Source: Diplosphaera chodatii
Taxonomy: Eukaryota > Chlorophyta > Trebouxiophyceae > Prasiolales > Stichococcaceae
Assembly (NCBI GenBank): GCA_032358165.1
Contig: JAALGY010000033.1
Location: 3,472,001-3,536,000, forward strand
Length of the DNA stretch: 64,000 nucleotides
Direction of reading: 5' to 3'
Part shown: positions 45,601 to 56,430 of the stretch, piece by piece
Position numbering within the stretch: the first letter of the stretch is position 1
How the letters are laid out: each line of letters opens with the position of its first letter
Translations under genes and position numbers: made by a program
The notes under the pieces: generated by a model
Databases searched by the model: none
Told to the model about the DNA's origin: nothing
Seen by the model: only the letters and a program-made list of their open reading frames with translations

Positions 45601-48141
45601 GCCGCCCAAGCCGAGGCCGTTCCGGCAGCGGCGCCCAGCGGCAGCGGCGCCGCCGGCTCGGTGCCGACGACGCCGACCAAGCGGCAGGGCGACACCACGC
45701 CCGCGCTGCTGGCGTCGGCCGCGGCGTACAAGGCCAGCCGCGCCGCCACGCCCGAGCGGTGCGCAACGTACCCTGCTGTAGCCGTGCAGCCTGCCTACTT
45801 GTTGTACCCAAGGTCACACCTGGCAGGCGCCATGGCTGCCGCCGCTCACACCGCTTACTTGGGTGTCTGGGGGCACACTGTGCATGATTGCAATGGTCGT
45901 AGGTGCACTGCAAGCGCGCTGCATCAAGGACAACCTGCTGTTTGCAGGCTGCCAGTGGAGGGCGCGGCGCAGGTGCGTGCGGCTGCGGATGCGGCGGCTG
46001 AGGCGATGGCCAGCCGCTTCGCCGGCGGCCACAAGGCGGCGCACGCCGCGCACGCCGGCGGCAAACCCGTGGTGCCGCCCGAGACGCCCACGCAGTCACG
46101 CGAGCCGACGCCGCGCGACGGCGACGCCCCGCCTGTTGTCCAGGTACCACATTGGTCATTGTTGTCCCCGCGTAAATCCCTTACACAATCATTGTCACTT
46201 CACGTTGTCACTGCACAATGTGAACGGCACACATGTGTGCATGCCTGCTCAAAAAGCGCACTGTCTATTGCCATGCCAAGTAGCGCCCTGCAGCTGTATC
46301 CTACATCGTGTGTATATGTGATGTCTGTGGGTGAGTGTAAGCCAGTGTAACCAGCAGGGGCGGCCGCTGCTGCGGCGGAGCAGCGTGCGGCGACACACGC
46401 AGAAGATCCGGCCGTCGATGCTGCCCCTGGCAGCGCTGACAGCCGCCGGCAGCGCCTCCGCCAGCTCCCTCAACGAGGTGGGCGCGCAGCCTGTGGCGCT
46501 TTCTCGTGTCCAGATCGTTGTGTGCTCTGTGATGGATCTGTGGGGCGGATCTGTGGGGCGGATCTGTGTGTGTGCGCATGCCACTGTGTATGCATGCGCA
46601 ATCATGGACTGCGCCTGCCCGTGCCGGCTGGCGACGGCACAGTGCCTCGTTGACGCCCCATCCAGCAGAACCGGCCTGGCACCAGACCTGGAGGGAAGTG
46701 TTCTCGTCTCAAACGCACCCGCCGCTGGTCGCCAGGACGGCCTGGCGGCGCTGGACGCGATCCTGGACGCGCGGTCGGCGGCGGAGAGGGCGCGCGAGGC
46801 GCGGGACGCCCCCCTGGAGCGCCTGGAGGACCTGCCGGCGCGCTTGGCCAGCATGAAGTCGATGCCGCCCGCCGTCCGCACCGCCCGCACCTCCACCGGT
46901 GCTTGCCGCTTATATGAGTCATATTCAAGAACTCCTCCTGGTCTTGGCGTGCACACGTTAAGCCCATGGTCCTGAGCATCATGCAGGCCCAAAACTGCGG
47001 CTGCATCTAGCCCACCTGTTGCGCCCCCGCTGCCTCCCTCCAAATGGTGCCACTCTGCTGCAGGCCGGGCCCCGGCGGCGAGCCCCTTCAGCGGCATCGC
47101 GGCCGCGGCGAGCTGCGCGGCGCGCGCGGCCCGCTCCGCCAGCGTGCCGGCGGCGGTGCCCGAGGGCCGGGAGCCCTCCCCCCGGTCCTCCCCCGGCAGG
47201 TCTGCATTCAAATCTGGGACTCGTACCACCCCAGCTTGCTGCCCGCACCTCAGCAAGCTGGGCCACTCTGCGGCTAGTGCACACCTCTTGGGCCGTAGCC
47301 CACGCATTGTTTATGTGCAGGATAGATGGAGCTCTCGTCCGATGTTCCATTGCAGATGCAATCCGTCAGCTTGAAAGCCTGCTGCTGTAACGTGCGCATT
47401 CGTGCCCTACAGGGTGCAGCTGCCGCGCAGCCCATTCGCCGAGGAGGAGTCCTGCACCAGCGGCTACTTCCGGGACGTCACCCCCTACGCGCCCGGCGTC
47501 GAGCCCCCCGTCCTCCGAGGTGCGCAGAGCGCCGTCAGCAGCAGCAGCTGCCACCACGCATGCTTGTGGTCGCCATGCAACAGCAGTTGCTGGGTACGTC
47601 CCGGTCCTTAGCCCTGTGCAGTGCACCTTATCTTCAGCATATGCAGCCGTCCCTTTGTACACTGACACTTCGATTCTCTCCCCTGCAATGCAGCGGGCAC
47701 AGGGCAGCAGCCAAGCATGAATGGCAACGGCCTGAGGCACTCGCGCAGCATGCCGAACGGGAACGGTCACCTCTCACTGGCCGAGCACTGCAGCGCAGGT
47801 GCGTGCCTGTTCCGCTGTGCATGTTGCACCTGAAGCAGATGTGCGGCTGCGCCTACATGTGTGATCTGCCTTCCCACATCTTGGCAGGTCATCACGGGCG
47901 AACAGACCGTGAAAGCGTCTGCTCTCTCATGACCTCTTGACGTCCGTCACCGTACCGATGACGACACGCTGAGCACTGGGTTGCCGCAGGCGACACGGCG
48001 GAACAGCGGGCCAGCTGCCGGGCGGCGTCGCTGCGGCGGGTGGCGGAGGCGGAGGCGGCGGCCGACGCGGAGCTGGACCACCTCATGGCGGGGCTGTCGG
48101 ACTGGAGCGCCGCCGAGCGCGCGGGCCTGCTGCGGGGCTAG
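33636..48141 (+). CDS. Giant receptor-like kinase: Cys-rich QxW (lectin-like) ectodomain, TM helix, TKL kinase, ~1,450-residue tail
   Basis: From 34112 to the TAG at 48139-48141, 37 exons join in phase (7332 nt, 2443 residues): 34112-34303, 34464-34829, 35032-35280, 35679-35739, 35925-36094, 36251-36355, 36484-36606, 36734-36944, 37092-37261, 37366-37516, 37629-37732, 37889-37982, 38170-38312, 38529-38618, 38765-38883, 39073-39199, 39410-39592, 39786-39923, 40161-40331, 40585-40662, 40850-40961, 41187-41374, 41523-41887, 42072-42226, 42400-42554, 42740-42844, 43059-43175, 43350-43697, 43854-45292, 45438-45758, 45948-46143, 46355-46477, 46736-46898, 47064-47199, 47413-47519, 47694-47798, 47990-48141. 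The 5' exon (33636 to about 33889) encodes a good signal peptide (RSWATQWTLAVCLLALAAG), but the Cys-rich frame that follows is shifted by one base. Ectodomain: many Cys and QxW/RWLW motifs, as in ricin-type beta-trefoils, plus N-glycosylation sites. One TM helix at 37490-37680, then RRRR. Kinase: GTGSYGKVYKA, VAVKVLL, HSDLKALN, GDVGVA, YAAPE, SDIFSFGVVLWE. The tail is Pro/Ser/Ala-rich. Confidence 0.85.
38281..40250 (+). other. Kinase domain (TKL type) of the receptor-like kinase
   Basis: Eight exons encode a full-length kinase domain. The Gly-rich loop (G-T-G-S-Y-G), VAVK lysine, helix-C Glu (in EIGILKSIS), catalytic Asp and Asn (HSDLKALN), metal Asp (D-V-G), APE and helix-F Asp are all present. 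Two positions deviate from the usual motifs: HRD is HSD and DFG is DVG. Plant and algal TKL kinases are the closest by motif. Activity is likely but not certain. Confidence 0.85.
40585..48141 (+). other. C-terminal tail with recurring NPF and SPYA-type short motifs
   Basis: Eighteen exons, about 1,450 residues, rich in Pro, Ser, Ala, Gly and Gln with no globular domain that I recognise. Four NPF tripeptides (41860-41880; 43550-43640) resemble EH-domain ligands. Tyr-centred motifs recur: SPYAAIY, SPYASLS, SPYADFT, GPYAAFA, NAYADFD. The last exons encode a helical, acidic end (AEAEAAADAELDHLMAGLSD). Confidence 0.7.
46530..46572. repeat. Short tandem repeat in an intron
   Basis: Three tandem copies of GGATCTGTGGGGC (the last degenerate, running into GT repeats) lie in the intron between 46478 and 46735 of the receptor-kinase gene. 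Confidence 0.6.
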
Positions 48142-49378
48142 GGTCCCGCCGCACGGGGCCGCAAATGGGCGCCGGGCGGCATGAAGTACGGTGGGGGGGC
48201 GTGGCCTGGGCTGACGCCATGCACCCCGTGAAGCGGATCACAACCATCAGCCGGCCGTGCAGCAACGAGACCGAGCACTGATAGCGCCTATCGGTAGCAC
48301 CTTCATGGCAACAGCTCAAGAGAAGTGAAGTCTGCAGCAGCAACGGCTGGCACTGGGAGCAGCAGCAGGAAGCAGCAGGACCTGCCTCCAGCCATACCAC
48401 AACTGTCAAGACCAGCGGGAGACTGACAAGAGGAGTACTGTTGAAGGGACACCGAAGCCAAATGACATCACTGGACAACACTGCCCATTGGCGTGGGTTT
48501 GACACCGGTCTGAGGCGTGCTGCAGCGCCGCCATTCGTTGCGCTACTTGTGCAATCACAATCCATCTGCACAGGACTGTAGGCCCGCAATGCGCAGCAGT
48601 CATCAGCACAACACGCAACTTCCCAGCTTTCAGCCTATCTTGTCTCGGTCTTCTACTCTTTGTATTGGGGTGCCTTGGCATCTCGACATGCATTTAAGCG
48701 GGCATGTATCATGCCTTGCAAGGATGGCATGTCAAGGGTCATTTAGATCAGGTTTGTGACTGTGTTTCGGCTGACTCTGGAACGGCTCTGCGCAGCTGGT
48801 ATTGCTGGGTTTCAGCGCAGGCTAGCTGTGGCAGCAGCTCGCAGGCTGCGCCAGCGTTTTCAGTCTTTGTTGAACTTCTTTCCTTCTTGAAGATGTTGCA
48901 GAGTCTGCTACGGAAACGCAGGTTTAGCTTTAAAGTTGGCAGGCCTTGCCTCTGCACTGCTCTGTGTCGTTTGATTGTTTGGTTGCTACCCTGTGAAATA
49001 CAGGACTTGGAGCTGAGATACCCGCCAGCAGGCTGCCCAGCTGACCATGCCCATATACACAGCAGCCCACCCTGCTTTTGGCTGAGCATGCATGCTGTTG
49101 AATGTTCAGTTCATGCTGCGCCAAATGCTGAGAGAGCAAACATCATAAGAAACCATGAAAGCAGTGTGTTCCCCACAGACGTGTGATAGAAGCCCCCAAA
49201 GGGCTCATCACACATCACCCCTGCAACCTCGTTTGTCTGCTACAATGCTAGTTTTGACTCACACACTCCCCAGCACAGCGAGTGTCATGTTGCAGCCTTC
49301 GCAAATCACATGTGTGCGCCGACCTGCCACCACGACAGCAGCATGCATGCTGCCTGGCTTGACAGCTTAGCGGCATGA
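48142..49378. other. Intergenic region between convergent genes
   Basis: Contains the 3' UTRs of the receptor kinase (+) and of the Pro-Thr-Asp repeat protein (-). Lower GC than the genes, with no exon-like sequence recognised. Confidence 0.45.
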
Positions 49379-52300
49379 TCACAGCCGGCCGCGGCCCTTG
49401 CCCTTGCTGTTCTGCTGCTGCTGCTGCTTCTGCTTCTCCGCCTGCTGCCGCAGCTTCTCGGCCTGCTCCCTCGCCTTCTGCTCCAGCCGCTGCTTCTCCT
49501 CCTGTAATTGGAAGCAGGAAGCTGGTCACATCAGGCACTCCGCGCAGCACACAGCACCCACAACTGGTGTGCTGGCAAGTCCTTCAGCGCTTGTCATCTC
49601 AACCCATACACCTCGCACATACTGATTAGCGGCATACTGATTAGCGGGATGTGCCAGACACAGCCCCGCCATGCTGCAGGAGTGCGCAGTGTGTTGCAGC
49701 AGGGCACTGTCCCAGCGCACCTCGAGCTGCTTGAGGAGCTGTGCCAGGAGAGCTTCCGCCTTGCTGCTGCGCGTGGGCGCTGCTGTCGGGGCCAGTGTCG
49801 GCGCTGCCGTCGGGGCTGGGGTCGTCGCGCTCGTAGCCGACGTGGTGAAGAATGTGTTGGCTGCACGCACACAAAGGCAGGAAGACTAAATGCCCATCTG
49901 CAACATGTGTCATCACCTGAACAGGAACTCAGCAGCCTCCTCCCTGCTGCAATAGCAATGCAGGCAGTGCAAGCAAGAGGGGCATTAGTTCGTTGTCCCC
50001 GGCAAGCCATGGCAGGCTGGTTGTGCTCACCGCCAGTAAGGCGGGTTGCTGTGCCCTGGTTGAAGGGGGGATCGGCGGTGGGGACGGGGGCTGCCGTCGG
50101 CGGCTCATCGGCTGTGGGGACGGGGTCTGCCGTCGACGGCTCATCGGCGGTAGGGACGGGGTCTGCCGTGGGTGCCTCATCGGCGGTGGGGACGGGGTCA
50201 GCTGTCGGCGGCTCATCGGCGGTGGGGACGGGGTCGGCCATCGGCGGCTCATCGGCGGTGGGGACGGGGTCGGCCGTCGGTGGCTCATCGGTGGTGGGAA
50301 CTGGGTCAGCTGTCGGCGGCTCATCGGCCGTGGGGACGGGGTCGGCCGTCGGCGGCTCATCGGCGGTGGGGACGGGGTCGGCCGTGGGTGCCTCATCGGC
50401 GGTGGGGACGGGGTCGGCCATCGGCGGCTCATCGGCGGTGGGGACGGGGTCGGCCGTCGGCGGCTCATCGGCGGTGGGGACGGGGTCGGCTGTCGGCGGC
50501 TCATCGGTGGTGGGGACGGGGTCGGCCGTCGGCGGCTCATCGGCAGTGGGAACTGGGTCAGCTGTTGGCGGCTCATCGGCGGTGGGGACGGGGTTGGCCG
50601 TCGGCGGCTCATCGGCGGTGGGAACTGGGTCAGCTGTCGGCGGCTCATCGGCCGAGGGGACGGGGTCGGCCGTGGGTGCCTCATCGGCGGTGGGGACGGG
50701 GTCTGCCGTCGGCGGCTCGTCGGCGGTGGGAACTGGGTCTGCCGTCGGCGGCTCATCGGCGGTGGGGACGGGGTCGGCCGTGGGTGCCTCATCGGCGGTG
50801 GGGACGGGGTCTGCCGTCGGCGGCTCCTCGGCGGTGGGAACTGGGTCAGCTGTCGGCGCCAAAGTCGGCTGCGTACATGCACATCTGCCGTTTGGGGCCG
50901 CGGAATGGTTCTGCTGTCACACAAGCGTGCTTGTTGACTCGCATCGAAGCAGGAGAGCAGGGCAGGCTGCCATGCAACAGCAAGCAATGCACAAGTGATG
51001 AGGCATACCGAAGCAGTGGGTGCGGCGGGGGGCTTGCAGTCGGGCTTGGCGGGGCGGGGCGGCGACGGCGGGCGCAGCGGCACGGGCAGCGGCACGGGCA
51101 CCGGCTTCGGCTTGTTGATGATCTGCAAGTATGCAACGTCCACACGGCTGACAGCAGTCTAGCACAGGCGAAGACATGTCTTGGTGCCCACTGCACTGTC
51201 AGGCATGCGAAGTGCTCGGGTGAAACAGGCAGGTGTTTCACCTTGATGAGCTTCTTGATGATCTTGATGAGCTTCTTCAGCGGCACCTTCTTGGGGGCCT
51301 GCAGCGACGGCAGTTAGGGCAATGGGCGTCAGCATGCGCCTGCACATGGGTTGCTCTGTGGCCAGCCCTGGCATGTGCACACCACACAGGTGCGTGTATT
51401 GCGGCAGAGTGCTCGTCAACATGAACCCTGTTAGGATTTTGTCAAGCAGCCAGCAAGCTTTATGTGCGGTCCTAACTAACGAATGACAGCAAAAAGGGCC
51501 CTACCGGCTTGAGGACCTGGCGCTTGGCGGTCTTGGATGACTTGGCGGCCAGCAGGCCGCGTTGCGGCTGCACGCAACACACCAGCTGTTCATGAAAGCG
51601 TGATGCAACCATAATCAGGCCGGAAGGTGCAACAAGGCAGGATATTTGGGCGGATGCGGCACATGGTCGAGTCATGGCGGCCAAACAAGCAGCCACGAGC
51701 TGAAGTGTGCTACAGACGTGATTGAAGTCGCGAGCTGATGTGAGACTGATGCAATCCAGGTACACTGCGCACCAAGGCTGGTGCCTGAACGACGACACCT
51801 TCATTCGAGCTCTGCGCCAGGAGATCACCTGCGCAGGGGACGTCAAAGGCAATTCAGCACTTCAACCCCGCAATGTGACAGCGGACACAGCCGCTGAGTG
51901 ACATCTGAATGGATCCAGTGCAACTCAGAGCTGCCGGAACAGGCGACACATTTGGGCATGCCAAGCGGGTGGGCCCGTGAATACTGCACACTGCTGGTAC
52001 ACTTGCATACAGTACGGTCAGCCAGCATGCATGGCGCATCGCCAAGCCTGCACCTGTCGCACTCCCGAGGCTCTTGACGAGCCGCGCTGCATCGGCCTGC
52101 GATGAGGACGCCAGGCAGAGCACGTTGGTATCTAACGGCCAATGTGATGTTTGTGTGATGTGCAATTGCATGGAAACTTGCCAGTGGTGAGCCGATGGTG
52201 CCGCCAGCATGCATTGCCCAGCTGATGGCCCTTTCTACTGTCTATTGTGATGCATGACACGCATGTTGGAGTTCACGGGCAGCAGGCCAGTCAGTTGCAG

Positions 52301-52443
52301 GCTGCACCCGCAATCTGCAGCTCGATCGAACTTCCTGTCCTTGTTACCGTAACAACCATCACCTGCGGAGCGAGCGCGAGGAGACCAGCGGCAGCCAGCA
52401 GCAATGTGATTGATACTGTCATGCGGCGCCCCGCCATGGCCAT
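49379..52443 (-). CDS. Secreted protein with Pro-Val-Pro-Thr-Ala-Asp repeats and a coiled-coil C-terminus
   Basis: Minus-strand exons 52443-52363, 51567-51505, 51298-51242, 51122-51009, 50868-50031, 49860-49721, 49501-49379; 471 residues. A further 30-nt exon (51828-51799) is possible and keeps the frame. Exon 1 encodes a signal peptide (MTVSITLLLAAAGLLALAPQ at its core); the start at 52443 is the first ATG, with in-frame ATGs at 52437 and 52422. Order after the leader: QRGLLAAKSSKTAK, a Lys/Ile amphipathic segment (KKLIKIIKKLIK), a Pro-Val-Pro hinge with one Cys, then about 22 repeats of the 12-mer PVPTADEPPTAD, a Thr/Ala/Pro stretch, and a Gln/Glu/Lys helix (EEKQRLEQKAREQAEKLRQQ) ending GKGRGRL. 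The repeat is acidic and probably Hyp-glycosylated; the ends are strongly basic. Family unknown; a wall or matrix role is inferred. Confidence 0.75.
50060..50865 (-). repeat. 36-bp tandem repeat, about 22 copies (minisatellite)
   Basis: Period 36 bp, encoding PVPTADEPPTAD on the minus strand. Variants (PVPTADEAP, PVPTTDEPP, PVPSADEPP, PPMADPVP) recur in a pattern that suggests unequal crossing-over of multi-unit blocks. No stop codon occurs in several other frames on either strand, so the repeat produces long artefactual open frames. Confidence 0.92.
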
Positions 52444-53389
52444 GAGTCTTTGCGAAGTCTCTGTCGCGTGCTCGATCGAGCCTACAAGAAAGGCTTTCGT
52501 TCCGAGCGAGGCAGGCTAAACCGGCTACCGGAAGCGCTACAAATGCTGACAGATGACACAAAGTCTGCGTTGGCATACGCCAGGCGACGAAACGAGAGTG
52601 TGGCGCAAGCAAGGATCAATGCCGGAAGGCCGGGGCAGTCTGTGGGAGGTTCACCGTGAAGATCTTGGTGCCGCAAAGCGGAAGCCACCTGGCAGTGTCG
52701 TATGATACCAGCTGCAGTGATTGGCACGGGCAGGACCTGCCCAATCAAAATTCCCCCGTAGATGCCGAAACTGCTACTGCAGTAGGTTTTCATTGACGAC
52801 CAGTATAAGGGCTTGACTCTCTGCATGCCAGCAGTGCTCTGCCTTGCAGATGGAGTAGATGGTCTGACATGGCGTCATGGACAGCATGCATCTGAAAGTG
52901 ATCGCTGTATCTACTTGCATCACATTGGGCGACAAAGAAACAGTGTTCCCTCAATCAACATGGCCTCACACAAGCTGGATGTTCACAGCGGCTCATACCA
53001 AAACGGCGCTCACATCGACAAAAACAACAGGTGTACTGTCAAGCTGCATGATGCCTATGACTTCAGACATCATCATGACCAGCCTTCACACCAGCAACAA
53101 TAACATAGCAGCAGGCGCTCAGCACCTGCATACCTGTTATCGACTGCTATCTACCACTGTCTGCTATCTACCGCTAAGCAATGCTGGAAGGCTGTGATGA
53201 CGCGGGCGGTGCACTATTGCGCAGGATTGCGCCTCTGTAGCAACCGCCGGGGCTTGTGCGACTGCGCAGCGTGCGCCTCAACACAAGCGGGAGGCCAACA
53301 ACACAGAAGAGCCAGGAGTCCCCACTGCAGCTGGTGGTCTGTGCGCTACTCCTTCAGCAGGTTCATTTAGAACAGGTCTAGACGGGACT
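52444..53389. other. Intergenic region between two minus-strand secreted-protein genes
   Basis: Should hold the promoter of the Pro-Thr-Asp repeat gene (near 52444-52800) and the 3' UTR of the Lys/Cys-rich gene. Relatively AT-rich, with no coding signal. Confidence 0.45.
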
Positions 53390-56300
53390 CTAGTCATCGC
53401 CGCCGCCGCCGCTGCCGCCCTTGCCGCCCTGCAGCCATGCGTGACTGTTCGGTCAGAAAAGGCCTTGGTTTCTGACCTCGGAGCTGCCAGACAACATCTG
53501 GTGGAGCAACACGATCGTTGCAAGCGGCACACACCCGGAGACCGTGGCCGGCAGGTGCGGATCGCGTGCAACAACAACACAGTGGCAGGACCCACATGGT
53601 CATCATAGGCATCGTGGGCTGGGGGCGCCTTGTACGCCGGCGGCTTGCCGGCCCTGAAGGCGGGCGGCGACTTGTAGGCGGCGCGCGGCTTGGTGGCAGT
53701 CTTCTTGGGCGTCGGGACGATCACGCGGCCGGTCTTGCAGCTGCACGCCTTCATGCTGCACAGCAGCTTCTTGGCCTTGGAGCGGTAGCACACCTTCTTG
53801 CGGCACTCGGTGCGGCACACCTGTTCGTGCAAGAAGATGACACTCTCAGATTGATGTGCACCCAATGCATGTGTGTAAGGGTACAACAGCACAGGTCATG
53901 GCTGGTGCATGGGGGTGAGGCACATGCACATGTCATGCTGGACAGCGGGTCTGGCGTTCACCTTCTTGCCCTTGCTCTTGTGGCAGAAGACCTTCTTGTC
54001 GTCGTACGGCTCCGCCTCGCGCAGCAGCCGGCGGGTGTGGCCGGGGCCATCAGCGCAGCCCTTGCCGCCGCACTTGCCGCCCTGCAGCCAGCGAAAGGCA
54101 CAAACACATCACCATGAACGCAGGCGGCAATGTGAGTCCAAGTGTGGCGGCCACACGCCTTGGGACCCAAACACCCACCCAGCACAACACAGCCCAGGGC
54201 GTCTATTTGCCGGTGGCGTAAGCAAGCATGCAGCCAGGTGCGCGCCTTGTCGTCGACCTTGCCGGTGGGGGCGCTGGTCTTGGCGGTCGTCGCCTTCTTC
54301 GGGTTGTCGTCAACCAGGCGGCCGGTCTTGCAGCTGCACTTCTTCAGGCTGCACACCTTCTTGCCCTTCTTGGTGCGGTAGCACACGCGCTTCTTGCACT
54401 CGGCGCGGCACACCTGGGGCACACCAAGAGGGAGGCTATTGGCGTCCGGCCTGTGCGAGAATGCTGCGCTTGCAGCCCCGTGAATGGTAGCAACTGCAGT
54501 GGCGCCTGGTCCTGCATGCGTGCCTGGCCCAGCAACTGTGGGAAACAGCATCACAGACTGTGCGCGGCAGACATGGCCACACGTTGCCCGACAGCGCATC
54601 ATCATAGCTGGGCCAACGAAACTGCGAGCGTGCGTGTTAGGGCCCACCTTCTTGCCCTTCGACTTGCGGCAGAAGACCTTCTTGTCGTCGAACGGCTCCG
54701 CCTCGCGCAGCAGCTGGCGACCGGTCTCGGGCTCCAACACCTGCGAGGGCGCAAAGCGCAGAACATCACCGCTGACGCTGCTGCTGCTGCGCTGCACGCA
54801 GCCTGAATGAGCTGCGGGCAATAGTACTGTAAATATACCCCGTGAAGTCTCTAACAGGACTGGATAAGCGGCGCTGCAGGGGCTTCATGAGCGGAGGGTG
54901 GCACCGCACCTCGACCTCAGCATCAACGTCGGATTGCAGCTTGCGGGTGTGGCCGGCGCCGTGGGCCTTGGGGTTGTCGTCCACCTTCTTAGCGGTGGCC
55001 TTCTTCACGGTGGGCTTCTTGCAGCTGACCTTGGCCTTGCGGCACAGCACTTTGCTGCCAGACCTGCGACATCATGAGGCCAGTCGTCGGATGCTAACGG
55101 CTACCTCCCACACATGATGCAGATGAACCGTCGTGAGCCACTGATCAGACGTCCGCCAGGCAAGCGCATATGGTCAACAGGTTCACAAGCGCTGCGACTT
55201 CAGCAACAGTCAGGTTCTGAGTGGTGCAAGAAGGCGCACCGGCGGCAGATGCGCTTGTAGCAGGTCGCGATGCAGATCTTCTTGCCCTTGGACTTGCGGC
55301 ATGTGACCCTCTTGTCGTCGAACGGCTCCGCCTCGCGCAGCAGCTGGCGGCCGCCGGAGCCTGCAGGGAGGATGCACATGATGTTCGCGATGCAGATCAG
55401 GCGTAGCAGGCACAGAGTGAGCAGGCGGATCCTGCGAGACCACCGCCTTGCTGACGCAGCCAAGGCAATGCATACTGAAACAGTTGACACAAATATGTTG
55501 GCAGCTGCAATGCAGGAAGTAAACGCAGATCAGGCGCTGCTGAGCAGTCGTCCTGCGTGATGGCTGATGACTCATGTGGAGACTCGTACTGCAAAAGCGG
55601 GCAGCAGAGCGACACCAGCAACAAACCGGCACAGCGACTCACCAGCAACATCCAGCTCGAACTCGGCCTCGCTCTCCTGCGCGGCCACCTGCGCAGGGGC
55701 GGGCATGACCTGTCATCAGGATTGCCATCGCTTTGACAAAGTCCACGGTGGCAACTCAGGCGATGCCCGTCCACGCGCCGAGACGCCCCCAGCTGGCGCT
55801 ATGTCAAACGCCCTGCTGGCGCATTGCGCTGCATCGTGCAATTGGGAGGCGGGCTTGTGAGACGTAGTGGTGACTGCTGCTTGTGCGGCAGAGCCGTGAC
55901 AGCTGTTCGATGAAAGTTGTGAGGACCGGGGCGCCAGTACAAGTGAAGAACGCACGACGCGCGGCCTGCAAACTGCATTTGTGCCTTGCCGGTGCTCCGT
56001 GCGTGAGCAGAGTAAACACACACCGTCGCGTAGGCCTCGACCGAGGTCAAGGTCCAAACCAGCAAACCAAACCAGCAAAGCCATCAAACATCTGTAATCA
56101 GGACAGCCGAAGTCTCCCACGCGCAGCGCCATCAAACGAGCGCAGCCACAGCAGTCACCCTCGCAGGAAGCTGTCAGCCGGCGCTGGGGACTCATCGGAA
56201 ATTGAGACGGCACCAGGGGCAGCGAGCAGCTCGATGCAAACCCGGCGCATCAACGTGAGCACCCCTTTAGTGAGGTGAGCAAGACCTACAGAGTCACAAG

Positions 56301-56430
56301 CTGCCGGCGCGGCGGCGACTTGCGTCGCGGTCAACATGCTAGCAAGATAACATCCCATCGGGCCACCCACCGAAGCAGCTGCAAAAGCGACGAGCAGCAG
56401 GCCCACGCACGCCCAGCGGCCGACGCCCAT
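53390..56430 (-). CDS. Secreted Lys/Cys-rich modular protein
   Basis: Minus-strand exons 56430-56371, 55688-55643, 55360-55240, 55063-54910, 54740-54648, 54413-54258, 54081-53962, 53820-53596, 53425-53390; 336 residues, phases agree. Exon 1 is a signal peptide (MGVGRWACVGLLLVAFAAAS), exon 2 an acidic spacer (AAQESEAEFELDVAG). Two module types then alternate. Module A has the form (G/H)-x-R-(R/Q)-LLREAEP(F/Y)DDK(K/R)V-x-C-(R/H)-KSKGKK (in exons 3, 5 and 7). Module B is VCR-x-EC-x-KxVCYR ... KxCSCKTGR (full copies in exons 6 and 8, a partial copy at the end of exon 3). Exon 4 is a Lys/Val-rich linker. The C-terminus is Gly-Lys-Gly-Ser then Asp-Asp-stop. The many Cys suggest disulfides in an extracellular fold, and the Lys content suggests binding to anionic polymers. 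No known family recognised. Confidence 0.78.

Noticed and set aside
40585..48141. Treating the Pro/Ser-rich region as a gene separate from the kinase
   Set aside because: Every junction from the kinase exons through to the stop at 48141 is phase-compatible with good donors and acceptors, and no start with a plausible 5' region interrupts the series.
50060..50865. Regular 36-bp units resembling a CRISPR array
   Set aside because: The units are directly contiguous with no unique spacers, they are in frame with a coding exon, and the genome is eukaryotic.
49508..50998. 496-codon plus-strand open frame of Val-Gly-Ser-Ala repeats
   Set aside because: It is the antisense shadow of the 36-bp repeat. 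The minus-strand model has a signal peptide, splice sites and phase-consistent exons; this frame has none.
49929..51143. 404-codon minus-strand frame of Ser-Pro-Pro-Pro-Met-Arg-His/Ser repeats in another register
   Set aside because: Same repeat in a different frame. It does not join in phase to the flanking exons.
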